Assembly (NCBI GenBank): GCA_001179805.1
Contig: CWGI01000001.1
Coordinates: 248,001 to 312,000, forward strand
Length of the DNA: 64,000 nucleotides
Direction of reading: 5' to 3'
From: Candidatus Hepatoplasma crinochetorum
GTDB lineage: Bacteria; Bacillota_I; Bacilli_A; Mycoplasmatales; Hepatoplasmataceae
Positions within the stretch are counted from its first letter, which is position 1, and each line of letters starts with the position of its first letter. Below the pieces are notes generated by a model that saw only the letters and a list, made by a program, of their open reading frames with translations, made no database searches and was not told where the DNA came from. The position numbers and the translations under genes were made by a program. This document shows, one piece after another, positions 25,649 to 34,131 of this stretch.

Positions 25649-26815
25649 CTATTTTTTCATTAAATATTTTAAATCAAATCCAAGAATCTTTAAATTAAAA
25701 ATAAATTTTTGATATTCAGTTCCATCAAATTTCTTATTCAAATTTTTTAATTGTAACATTAAATATGAAATTGAATTTGGTGTATCTAAATCATTTTCTA
25801 AAATTTTGATAAAATTTTGATCTACTAAAAAATTTAATTTTTTAGTATCAAATTTTTTATCGACTTTTTCTAAAAAATTAAATATTTTTTGCATTTGAAT
25901 TTTCGCATTTTTGATAACATTTTCATTAACATTAATTGGTTTTTGATAGTAACTTAATAAAAAAAGCATTCTCAAAACATTTGCCGAATGATTTTTTAAA
26001 AAATCTCTTCCATAAACAATATTTCCTAAAGATTTTGACATCTTTTTATTATTAAAATTTATATGGCCAACGTATAGTCATGCTTTTGCTAATTGATTAG
26101 TATGAATTGCCTCATATTGAGCCATTTCATTGACATGATGAGGAAAATAAAGATCAATTCCCCCACCATGAATATCAATTCCATTACTACCAAAATATTT
26201 TTCAATGAGATAAGAACATTCAGTATGCCAACCCGGTCTACCTTTGCTTCAAGGTGAATCGAAGTTTATACCTGTTTTTGTTTTTTTTCACAGAGCAAAA
26301 TCATTTTGATTTTTTTTGATAATAATTTTGCTTTGTTTATTTATTAATTCACCCATATCTATATTAAGTTTTGAATTATATTTTTCTCATTTATTTATTG
26401 AAAAATAAACATCTCCCTCAATTTGATATGCATAACCCAAATCCAGCAATTTTTTTATAAAATTTATCATTCCTTTGATATTATCGGAAACTTTCGGAAG
26501 ATAAGTTGGTTCGAGGATATTCATTTTTTCAAGAAGATCAAGATAATCTTTTAAATATTTTTCTGATATTTCTTTTTCTTTTACTTTTTCTTTTAAAGCT
26601 CTATCTATTATCTTGTCATCAATATCAGTAATATTATGAACATAAATTACTTTCTGTTTATTTGCTTTTGCCAATCGATGTAAAACATCAAAAATAACAA
26701 CGGATCTTAAATTACCGATATGAGGATAATCATAAACTGTAGGACCACAAAGATAAAATTCAATTTTATTCTTAAATTCAATTTTTTGCTTTGTATAAAA
26801 ATCTACTATAAACAT
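25649..26815 (-). CDS. cysS: Cysteinyl-tRNA synthetase
   Basis: This 388-residue class I synthetase charges tRNA-Cys. The zinc ligand region C-G-P-T-V-Y-D, the HIGH-like P-H-I-G-N and the K-M-S-K-S loop are all seen. The length is at the short end of the family, as in other mollicutes. Several TGA codons encode Trp. It is downstream of two tandem structured RNA units whose last terminator ends about 28 bases before the ATG, so readthrough could control expression. Confidence 0.96.
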
Positions 26816-26837
26816 ATTGATAAAATTATAATAAATA

Positions 26838-27051
26838 AAATAAAAAGTAGATAGGATTTAACTATCTACTTAATCATAAATGTGCTTAAAGGATTTAGAT
26901 ATCTAAAATATTTAATGAAATGATGCCGCTCTTTGAAATAAAAAGAGCAACATTTATGCGAGACGCCAAGTATCTTAATTAAATAAGAATGCATAAATGC
27001 TGCTATTTTTCTCTTATTTAATTATTTTGATACTAGGCAATATATATTATA
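26838..27051 (-). ncRNA. Structured RNA unit B (promoter, RNA, terminator) upstream of cysS
   Basis: On the minus strand the unit has a -35 ATGAGA (27070-27075), an 18-base spacer and a -10 TATAAT (27046-27051). An RNA of about 200 bases ends in a terminator hairpin at 26843-26870. The segment 26944-27052 is identical to 27207-27315 in copy A except for one base. A 10-bp helix (27029-27038 with 26965-26974, one mismatch) is extended by a perfect 12-bp helix (27012-27023 with 26977-26988). The loop of that hairpin (26991-27003) can pair over 13 bases with 26947-26959, as an alternative or pseudoknot. I cannot match it to a known RNA family. Confidence 0.65.
26843..26870 (-). terminator. Terminator of structured RNA unit B / possible attenuator of cysS
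   Basis: AGTAGATAG/CTATCTACT arms with a 7-base loop are followed on the minus strand by TTTTTATTTTATTT. The cysS start is 28 bases further on, which makes readthrough control plausible. Confidence 0.75.
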
Positions 27052-27069
27052 TCCATTTGATTTTTGAAA

Positions 27070-27075
27070 TCTCAT
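27070..27075 (-). promoter_or_regulatory. -35 element of structured RNA unit B
   Basis: ATGAGA sits 18 bases upstream of the TATAAT at 27046-27051. That is the same spacing as TTGAGA/TATAAT in copy A. Confidence 0.5.
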
Positions 27076-27094
27076 AAAATTCAAAATTTTTTGG

Positions 27095-27125
27095 AAAAAA
27101 AAGTAGATAGGAAAACCTATCTACT
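27095..27125 (-). terminator. Terminator of structured RNA unit A
   Basis: A 10-bp stem AGTAGATAGG/CCTATCTACT with a 4-base loop is followed by eight T on the minus strand. Confidence 0.85.
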
Positions 27126-27302
27126 CAATCATTAAATGCACTTAGGGGATTAATATCTTTTGAATATTTAATGAAACATGATATCGCTCTTTTTTAAAAA
27201 TAAAAAAGAGCAACATTTATGCGAGATGCCAAGTATCTTAATTAAATAAGAATGCATAAATGCTGCTATTTTTCTCTTATTTAATTATTTTGATACTAGG
27301 CA
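27095..27302 (-). ncRNA. Structured RNA unit A, near-identical to unit B
   Basis: This copy has its own -35 TTGAGA (27333-27338), an 18-base spacer, the -10 TATAAT (27309-27314) and a strong terminator (27095-27125), giving an RNA of about 208 bases. The core 27207-27315 matches copy B with one difference (GATGCC versus GACGCC on the plus strand). The 3' part between core and terminator has diverged, yet a GCTCTTTT/AAAAGAGC hairpin and the terminator stem persist. That is the pattern expected of an RNA with conserved structure. It begins 43 bases after the DUF3800 stop. Confidence 0.65.
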
Positions 27303-27308
27303 ATATAT

Positions 27309-27338
27309 ATTATATCTTTTGAAAATTTTATTTCTCAA
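27309..27338 (-). promoter_or_regulatory. Promoter of structured RNA unit A
   Basis: TTGAGA (27333-27338) and TATAAT (27309-27314) are 18 bases apart. This is the best consensus promoter in the neighbourhood. Confidence 0.7.
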
Positions 27339-27344
27339 AATTAT

Positions 27345-28100
27345 CTAATTTATTTTAAATAGAAAATAATTATTCATTTTTAAGCGATAATAATCACTTT
27401 TAATCAAGTAATTATTGAAATAAATTTGATCAATATAAAAATTTTTTTTCATAAATGGTTTTTGATGAAAATTAAACCATCTTTCAAGATAAGAGATTAA
27501 ATCAGCAATTTCTATTATTACATAGTATTCTTTATTTTTTTTATCAATAAAATTAATATTTTTTTGAAATAATGTAAATTGATTAAATGATTTAAAATTT
27601 AATTTAAATAAATTAAGAAGATTATTATCAAGATATTGTCCTCTTGTTTCGATAAATATTTGACTATTGAAGAAAAAGTTATCAATTAAAAGTTTATTAA
27701 ATAAAAACCTAATTGAATTAAAATAAGGGTCAATTGTTTTTTCTTGGTATTTATTATAAAGAGAGATTATATCAATCTTTATTTGATATATTTTAAAATT
27801 TTGTAACTCTAATAAATTTAGAAATTTATGGATATATATTTGATAATTTTTATCATATTTTAATTTAAAATTGAAAAATTCATAACTATGAAAAACAAAT
27901 TTTTCTGTTTTAAAATATCTTATTTTAAATTGTTTAATTTTAAAATTAAGATAATCAAAAGTTGATTTATTTATTAAAACGAGAGTAATAAAATTTAAGG
28001 TTTCATTTTTTGTAAAATTTTTCTTTGATTTACTTTTATAAACTTTTTGTAGATGGTTATTTGTTATTCCAGATTCATCAATTCCAATGTAATATTTCAT
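27345..28100 (-). CDS. DUF3800-family protein
   Basis: This 251-residue protein begins Y-I-G-I-D-E-S-G and near the C-terminus has I-E-I-A-D-L-I-S-Y. These two hallmarks of the DUF3800 family carry the conserved acidic residues D8, E9 and the later D. The family is predicted to have an RNase H-like fold and often sits in defence or mobile regions, but its activity is not established. It is very rich in Phe, Lys, Asn and Ile. It lies directly upstream of the two structured RNA units on the same strand and downstream of tRNA-Cys. Confidence 0.8.
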   Translation of the reverse strand: MKYYIGIDESGITNNHLQKVYKSKSKKNFTKNETLNFITLVLINKSTFDYLNFKIKQFKIRYFKTEKFVFHSYEFFNFKLKYDKNYQIYIHKFLNLLELQNFKIYQIKIDIISLYNKYQEKTIDPYFNSIRFLFNKLLIDNFFFNSQIFIETRGQYLDNNLLNLFKLNFKSFNQFTLFQKNINFIDKKNKEYYVIIEIADLISYLERWFNFHQKPFMKKNFYIDQIYFNNYLIKSDYYRLKMNNYFLFKIN

Positions 28101-28166
28101 TACATTAAATTTATAAAGAAAATTTGCTTTTTCAATTTTTTTTTATAAATTTAACTAAAATAACAA

Positions 28167-28241
28167 TGGAGGCGCGGATCGGATTCGAACCGACGATCAA
28201 AGAGTTGCAGTCTTCTGCCTTACCAGCTTGGCTACCGCGCC
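28167..28241 (-). tRNA. tRNA-Cys (anticodon GCA)
   Basis: On the minus strand the acceptor GGCGCGG pairs with CCGCGCC. The discriminator is T and CCA is encoded. The anticodon loop CTGCAAC gives GCA. It lies 1.4 kb upstream of cysS on the same strand. Confidence 0.95.
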
Positions 28242-28288
28242 ACTAATAATAATATTAATCTTAGATATTATACCGTAAATTTAGATAA

Positions 28289-28316
28289 CAAAAAAGAACC
28301 TATTAATAGGTTCTTT
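28289..28316 (-). terminator. Terminator of tuf
   Basis: AAAGAACCTATT/AATAGGTTCTTT arms are followed by T residues on the minus strand, 24 bases after the tuf stop. Confidence 0.85.
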
Positions 28317-28339
28317 CTAAATTTATTAGTATTTTTAAA

Positions 28340-29527
28340 TTACTCAATAATATCAATTACTGTTCCAGCTCCAACTGTTCTTCCACCTTCACGAATTGAA
28401 AATTTTGTATTTTTTTCAATTGCAACCGGTGAAATTAATTCAATTGTTAATTCTGTATTATCACCTGGCATTACCATTTCAGTTCCTTTAGGTAATGTAA
28501 CAATTCCCGTAACATCAGTTGTTCTTAAATAAACTTGCGGACGATAATTTGTAAAGAAAGGAGTATGTCTTCCACCCTCTTCTTTTTTAAGCGCATAAAC
28601 TTGTGCTTTAAATCTTTTATGAGGAGTGATTGATCCTGGTTTACAAATAACCTGACCACGTTGTACTTCTTTACGGTCAACACCACGAAGTAATAATCCA
28701 ACATTATCACCGGCTTCTGCATAATCTAATAATTTTCTAAACATCTCGATTCCAGTAACGATTGTTTTTTTAACTTTTTTACTTAAACCGACAATTTCAA
28801 CTTCTGAACCCTCTTTAATTTCACCACGTTCAACTCTTCCAGTTGCAACAGTTCCTCTTCCAGTAATTGTAAAGACATCTTCTACTGGTAGTAAAAATGG
28901 TTTATCTTTTTCACGTACAGGAATAGGAAAATATGAATCACATGCATCAACAAGTTCACCGATTGCTTTTTCGTATTTTTCATCACCTTCAAGTGCTTTT
29001 AAAGCTGAACCATAAATAAATGGTGTATTATCTCCATCAAAACCATATTTTGATAATAATTCACGAACTTCCATTTCAACAAGTTCAATCATCTCTTTAT
29101 CATCAACCATATCCACTTTATTAATGAAAACAATTAATTTTTGAATTCCTACTTGTTTAGATAAAACAATATGTTCACGAGTTTGAGGCATCGGTCCATC
29201 AGTAGCTGAAACAACTAAAATTGCACCATCCATTTGTGCTGCTCCAGTAATCATATTTTTAACATAATCTGCGTGTCCAGGAGCATCAATATGTGCATAA
29301 TGTCTTTTTGCTGTTTCATATTCGACATGTGCTGTATTAATTGTAATTCCACGTTCTTTTTCTTCCGGCGCTGCATCAATAGCATCATAAGACATTTTTT
29401 TAGCAAAACCTTTTTTTGCAAGATAACTTGTGATTGCTGCTGTTAATGTTGTTTTACCATGATCAACATGACCGATTGTTCCTATATTAATATGTTCTTT
29501 TGAACGATCAAATTTTTCTTTTGCCAT
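28340..29527 (-). CDS. tuf: Elongation factor Tu
   Basis: The 395-residue GTPase delivers aminoacyl-tRNA to the ribosome. G1 is G-H-V-D-H-G-K-T, G3 D-A-P-G-H-A and G4 N-K-V-D. All three domains are complete. The start at 29527 (M-A-K-E-K-F) is preferred over the Met three codons upstream because it matches the family and has a purine-rich GAAAGTGAG site before it. It is a single-gene unit with its own -10 box and terminator. Confidence 0.98.
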   Translation of the reverse strand: MAKEKFDRSKEHINIGTIGHVDHGKTTLTAAITSYLAKKGFAKKMSYDAIDAAPEEKERGITINTAHVEYETAKRHYAHIDAPGHADYVKNMITGAAQMDGAILVVSATDGPMPQTREHIVLSKQVGIQKLIVFINKVDMVDDKEMIELVEMEVRELLSKYGFDGDNTPFIYGSALKALEGDEKYEKAIGELVDACDSYFPIPVREKDKPFLLPVEDVFTITGRGTVATGRVERGEIKEGSEVEIVGLSKKVKKTIVTGIEMFRKLLDYAEAGDNVGLLLRGVDRKEVQRGQVICKPGSITPHKRFKAQVYALKKEEGGRHTPFFTNYRPQVYLRTTDVTGIVTLPKGTEMVMPGDNTELTIELISPVAIEKNTKFSIREGGRTVGAGTVIDIIE

Positions 29528-29598
29528 TTTTCTCACTTTCTTTAAAATATCGTTAGTTTTAATAAACTAAATTTATTAATTAAAATACAATGACATAT

Positions 29599-29604
29599 AT
29601 TATA
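29599..29604 (-). promoter_or_regulatory. -10 box of the tuf promoter
   Basis: TATAAT preceded by GA on the minus strand lies 72 bases upstream of the tuf start. The same GATATAAT context occurs at the structured RNA promoters. Confidence 0.55.
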
Positions 29605-29657
29605 TCTTAACAAATCTTATAATAAATATAAAATATAAAAACTATTAATTAATAATA

Positions 29658-29870
29658 TTAATTAATTTGGCGAACTTCAAATTGATTTGCAAAATGATTT
29701 TCAAGTTCTTTTTCAATTTTTGTAAGGCTGACATGTCCTAAATATCTTAATGTATTTCCACTTTTAAAAATAACTTGGATATCATCTTTATTTTTATGTA
29801 TAAGATAATCTTCAATATCATTTGATGATATCTGAATTTCTGGATTTCAGCGAATTTGATATTTTGCCAT
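29658..29870 (-). CDS. Small hypothetical protein, 70 residues
   Basis: The protein begins M-A-K-Y-Q-I-R-W-N-P-E and has no membrane segment. The pattern of short beta-like stretches (I-Q-V-I-F-K-S-G, then L-R-Y-L-G-H-V-S-L) followed by a charged helix suggests a compact soluble domain. It is preceded by a good AAGGAG site and follows trmB by 47 bases on the same strand. I do not recognise the family. Confidence 0.6.
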
Positions 29871-29917
29871 TTTATAATTTTCTCCTTGATTGATAAATCA
29901 ATCTCTGATTTTAATAT

Positions 29918-30562
29918 TTACAATATATTTTTAGAAATTTCAAGATAATAAACAGGTTTTTCTAATTTAAGAAATTTTTCTTCATATTCTGTTTTGACAA
30001 TTTTTTCGTTTGTTAATTGATGTAAATCAGATATTTTTTTAAGAATAAAAAATTTATCTTTTAATTCTTTTTCTGAAAGATTTAATAAAACAAAATCAAA
30101 TAAAATCTTTTGATCTGTTTTAATGATTAATTTTCCTTCTTCTTTTAAAATTTGATAATAATAAAGAAGTAATTCTTTAGTAAGCAATCTTCTTTTATGA
30201 TGCTTTTTTTTAGGTCAAGGATCAGGAAAATTAATAAAAATCTTCTCAATTGATGATTTTTGAAATCATTCTTTTAAATTATTAATATCAGAAAGAATAA
30301 ATCTTACATTTGTTAATTCTAATTTTTCAATCTTTTTTAATGCTTTTGCTTGAATTGTTGCGATCTTTTCAATTCCAATAATTTTAGCAAAATTATTTTC
30401 AAGTGCGATTTCAGAAATAAATTTTCCTTTTCCATTCCCTATTTCAAGTCATATATCTTTACTATTATTAACAAAATCTTGATATCTTTTTGCTGTATTT
30501 AAAAGATATTTTGAATTTTTTAAATAATTTATAGCACCTGTTTTTATCCGTACTCTTCCCAT
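29918..30562 (-). CDS. trmB: tRNA (guanine-N7-)-methyltransferase
   Basis: This 214-residue Rossmann-fold enzyme makes m7G46 in tRNA. The AdoMet site L-E-I-G-N-G-K-G and the family signature F-P-D-P-W-P-K-K-K-H-H-K-R-R are clear. TGA codons encode Trp in D-I-W-L-E-I-G and elsewhere. The ATG at 30562 lies shortly after a terminator. Confidence 0.95.
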
Positions 30563-30596
30563 ACATAAATTTTATCTTTTTTTCATTTTTAAAAGC

Positions 30597-30626
30597 AAAA
30601 AAGTGAATTAAAATTCACTTTTTTAG
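30597..30626 (-). terminator. Bidirectional terminator downstream of uvrA
   Basis: AAAAAAGTGAATT/AATTCACTTTTTT arms form a long A/T-flanked stem. It can end the uvrA transcript or a short RNA starting near 30699. Confidence 0.8.
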
Positions 30627-30711
30627 GTAAAAGATCTTTCACAAACACCCCTTTTTTTCTCCCGTTCTTCATAACTAAAATAAGTGTTTAGTTTTACAAT
30701 TAGTTATTATA
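30627..30711 (-). ncRNA. Candidate small RNA (or 27-residue ORF) after uvrA
   Basis: A TATAAT (30706-30711, minus) follows the uvrA stop by 10 bases. An RNA from about 30699 would run into the terminator at 30597-30626, giving about 100 bases. It contains AACTAAA/TTTAGTT arms and a GC-rich AACGGGAG-to-GGGGTG stretch that is unusual for this genome. A 27-residue frame starting M-K-N-G-R-K-K-G also lies in it, without an obvious ribosome-binding site. Confidence 0.3.
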
Positions 30712-30720
30712 GCACGTTAA

Positions 30721-33540
30721 CTATTTTAAAATATATTTTAAATATTTTCCTGTTGCTGATTCTTTACTTTTTATAATCTCTTCTGGAGTTCCTTTTGCGA
30801 CTATTTTTCCACCTTTTACTCCCCCTTCAGGACCTAAATCAATAATATAATCAGCAACTTTAATTACATCAAGATTATGTTCAATAATAAGAATTGAATC
30901 TCCTTGATCGACAATTTGATTTAAAACATCTAATAATTTTTTAATATCATGATGATGTAATCCTGTGGTCGGTTCATCTAGAATATATAATGTTTTTCCG
31001 GTTGCTTTTTTCTGTAAATGAGTCGCTAATTTAACTCTTTGTGCTTCTCCTCCCGATAATAAGGTAGAAGAATGACCTAGTTTAATATAATCAAGACCGA
31101 CATCTTTTAGATATTTTAATTTTCGACTAATCTTAGGTTGATTTTTGAAAAATTGATTCGCTTCTTCTACTGACATATCTAAAATATCAGCGATATTTTT
31201 TTCTTTAAATCTAATTTGCAATGTCTCTTCGTTATATCTCTTACCATTACATTCATCACATTTTACATAGACATCAGGAAGAAAGTGCATTGGAATTTTT
31301 AAAATCCCATCTCCTTGACATTTTTCACATCTCCCACCTTTTACATTAAATGAAAATCTTCCAGAATTAAATCCTTTTATTTTTGCATCATTTGTATTTG
31401 CAAAAAGTTCACGAATATCAGTGAATACACCTGTATAGGTAACAGGATTTGAACGAGGTGTTTTTCCGATTGGATCTTGTGAAACCCGAACAATCTTATC
31501 GATATTTTCTGTTCCTTTTATAGCACTACATTCTCCTGGAACATCAAAATGATTTCCATGTGAGATTAAATTATGAATTCTTTTATAAATAATTTCATTT
31601 ACAAGTGTTGATTTTCCTGATCCAGAAACACCAGAAATAACAACAAATTGTTTTAAAGGAATTTTTACATTAATATTTTTTAAATTATTAGCTTTTGCCC
31701 CATAAATTTCAAGATAATTTTGAAATTTAATTTTTCTTCGTTTATTAGGAATTAAAATTTGATCTTTTCCAGAAAGAAAATTACCAGTATGGGTATCTTT
31801 TTTTGCTACTTCAATTGGTTTTCCAAAAGCGACAACTTTCCCTCCATAAATTCCTGCATCAGGACCGATATCAATTAAATAATCTGATTCAAGCATCATT
31901 TCTTCATCATGTTCAACAACGATAACGGTATTACCAAGATCACGAATCTCTTTTAATGTATTTATAAGTCTTTCATTATCTCTTTGATGTAATCCGATTG
32001 AAGGTTCATCTAATACATAAATCACCCCTGTTAATTTAGAACCTAATTGTGAAGCTAACCTTATTCTTTGACTCTCTCCTCCCGAAAGAGTATTGGCCAT
32101 TCTATTTAAAGTAAGATAACTTAAACCGACATTTATTAAAAAATTAAATCTTGACTTAATTTCGCTTATTACTAAACTAACAATTTTTAATTCTTGTTCA
32201 CTTAAATGAAGTCCACTAATTCATTTATTGGCTTCTTCAATTGATAAAGTTGTAACATCGTAAATATTTTTATGATTAATTTTGATCGCAAGCGTATGCT
32301 CATTTAATCTTGATCCTTTACATTTATCACAAATGCTTGTAGCAAAAAACTGTTTATAATAGCTTCTTGCAAAATCTGAAGTTGTTTCCAGATTTAATCT
32401 CTCAATCATTGTTGCCAACCCTTCAATATAATCATATTTACGGATTGTATGTGATTTTGAGGTGATTTTATATGAAATTGGTTTATCTGAACCTTCAAGA
32501 ATAATTTTTTGTTCTTCTTCAGAAAAATCCTTTAATTTTTTATTAAGAGGAATATCATATTCCTTAAATAAAGTAACAAATTTTTCTCAAGTAAGTCCAC
32601 TTAATTTATCACCAAAATATTTAATTCCTCCTTCAAGAATTGTTTTTTCAGGATCAACCATTTTTTCTCAAGTAACTTGTTGAATAAATCCTAATCCGTT
32701 GCATTTACTGCAAGCCCCTAATGGAGAATTAAATGAAAATAATTTAGGTTCAATTTTTGGCATCGAAAAATCACCATGTTTACAACCTAATTTAAGTGAA
32801 TATAATTCTTCTGTTTTTTCTGTTAGATTCTCAACACTTACTAATCCATCAGCATATTTTGTCGCAAGACTTAAACTTTCATAAATTCTTGATCTATTTT
32901 CAATATTTAAAATAACACGATCAATTAAAATATCAATTGTATATTTTTTGTGAGCACTTAATTCTTTTATTTGATCTAAATGCAATATTTCATCATTTAC
33001 TCTTATCCGTAAAAATCCTTCTTTTTTAAGTTCGGAGATTTCTTTTTTAAATGTTCCTTTTTTTTCAGAAACAAGTGGAGCAAAGATTTGTAATTTAGAA
33101 TTTTCTTTTCAATTATAAATTTGATTAATAATCTGAGTAATTGTTTGGGAAGAAATTTGTATATTATGATTAGGACAATAAGGGATTCCAATTCTTGCAA
33201 ATAATAAACGATAGAAATCGTAAATTTCTGTAATCGTACCAACTGTTGATCTTGGATTATTAGAAGTAGTTTTTTGATCAATTGCAATTGCAGGTGACAA
33301 TCCTTCAATTGAATCAACAGCAGGTTTTGCTGTTCCTCCTAAAAATTGTCTTGCATAATTTGATAAAGAATCAACATATCTTCTTCTTCCTTCGTTATAA
33401 ATAACATCAAAAGCAAGTGAAGATTTTCCTGAACCAGAAACACCGGTAATTATAATTAGTTTGTTTTTTGGTAATTCTAAATCAATATTTTTTAAATTAT
33501 TTTCTTGTGCATTTTTAATTATTATCTTATCGTTTATCAT
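30721..33540 (-). CDS. uvrA: UvrABC excision nuclease subunit A
   Basis: This 939-residue ATPase finds DNA damage for nucleotide excision repair. It has two ABC modules with Walker A G-V-S-G-S-G-K-S in each, signature L-S-G-G-E-S-Q-R in the first and L-S-G-G-E-A-Q-R in the second, and zinc-finger Cys pairs including C-E-K-C-Q-G-D-G ... C-D-E-C-N-G. The full family length is reached by reading TGA as Trp. It lies downstream of uvrB on the same strand, separated by a small membrane gene and a candidate RNA. Confidence 0.97.
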
Positions 33541-33684
33541 GTCTCATATATATTATTTGTTTACTATTAATTAAATTATATTCTTAAATTAACTTAATAA
33601 TATTAAGAAGAAAGAAATTAATTAATCTTATTAAGTTAAGCTATTATTAATTTAAATAATTAGATAAATTCTATAAAATAAAAA

Positions 33685-33716
33685 AATGAGCTAAGCCCCG
33701 TGGAGAACCGCTCATT
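33685..33716 (-). terminator. Terminator-like hairpin between the small membrane gene and uvrA
   Basis: AATGAGC/GCTCATT with an 18-base loop is followed on the minus strand by seven T. Confidence 0.65.
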
Positions 33717-33750
33717 AGTGTACAAGTAAATGTAAACTAATATAATTATA
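33685..33750 (-). ncRNA. Candidate small RNA with its own promoter and terminator, upstream of uvrA
   Basis: On the minus strand a TATAAT (33745-33750) is followed by an imperfect hairpin (TTAGTTTACA with TGTACACTAA) and a second hairpin. The second has AATGAGC/GCTCATT arms enclosing a GC-rich loop with GGTTCTCCACGGGG, then TTTTTTT. The second hairpin also looks like a terminator. The unit is about 55-60 bases. It could be a free RNA or a leader/attenuator of uvrA (ATG at 33540). No known family was recognised. Confidence 0.4.
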
Positions 33751-33752
33751 CA

Positions 33753-33785
33753 CTGATTAATAAGATTATTAATCTTATTAATCAG
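33753..33785. repeat. Perfect 15-bp inverted repeat at the small RNA promoter
   Basis: Arms CTGATTAATAAGATT and AATCTTATTAATCAG flank a 3-base centre, directly upstream of the TATAAT at 33745-33750. It could be an operator or a hairpin. Confidence 0.6.
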
Positions 33786-33801
33786 AAAATATTATAAAAA
33801 T

Positions 33802-33827
33802 AAAAAAAGGATAATAAAAATTACCCT
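33802..33827 (-). terminator. Terminator after the small membrane gene
   Basis: AGGGTAAT/ATTATCCT arms with one GU pair and a 4-base loop are followed by T residues on the minus strand. Confidence 0.7.
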
Positions 33828-33844
33828 CTTTTACATTCTTTACT

Positions 33845-34069
33845 CTATACAAATCAAATTCAGTATACTCCGATTATGATCGCTGGAATTCAGAAAATTA
33901 CAAGAACAATTGAAATAAGCACTCTAACTAATGTATTACTTTTCATTCATTCAAATGCTTCAGTTGAAAATCAAACAATAAATAAATTAAGTAATCAAAT
34001 AAATGCCATTATTGTAGCAAGAATCTTTCATCCAGTACCACTTTTAAGTTTATTTTTAAAGTCGTCCAT
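33845..34069 (-). CDS. Small two-segment membrane protein, 74 residues
   Basis: After a short charged N-terminus (M-D-D-F-K-N-K-L) there are two hydrophobic segments, about residues 15-36 and 50-73, rich in Trp (mostly TGA). A GGGGGA-type ribosome-binding site lies upstream. It ends between uvrB and uvrA and has its own terminator. I do not recognise it. Abundant Trp at membrane borders fits a real membrane protein. Confidence 0.6.
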
Positions 34070-34131
34070 AATTAATCCCCCTTTCAATTTTTGAATTATA
34101 CCACAGAAATTTTTAAAAAAATATTCAAAAA

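Noticed and set aside
26838-27340. T-box riboswitch for cysS
   Set aside because: Position upstream of a synthetase gene fits, but I found no T-box sequence (AGGGTGG-like) and no clear specifier loop, and each unit has its own promoter and terminator.
26838-27340. CRISPR array
   Set aside because: Only two long repeat units are present, with internal structure and no short regular repeats or cas genes.
30721-33540. uvrA split into several genes
   Set aside because: All pieces are in the same frame separated only by TGA Trp codons, giving one 939-residue protein.
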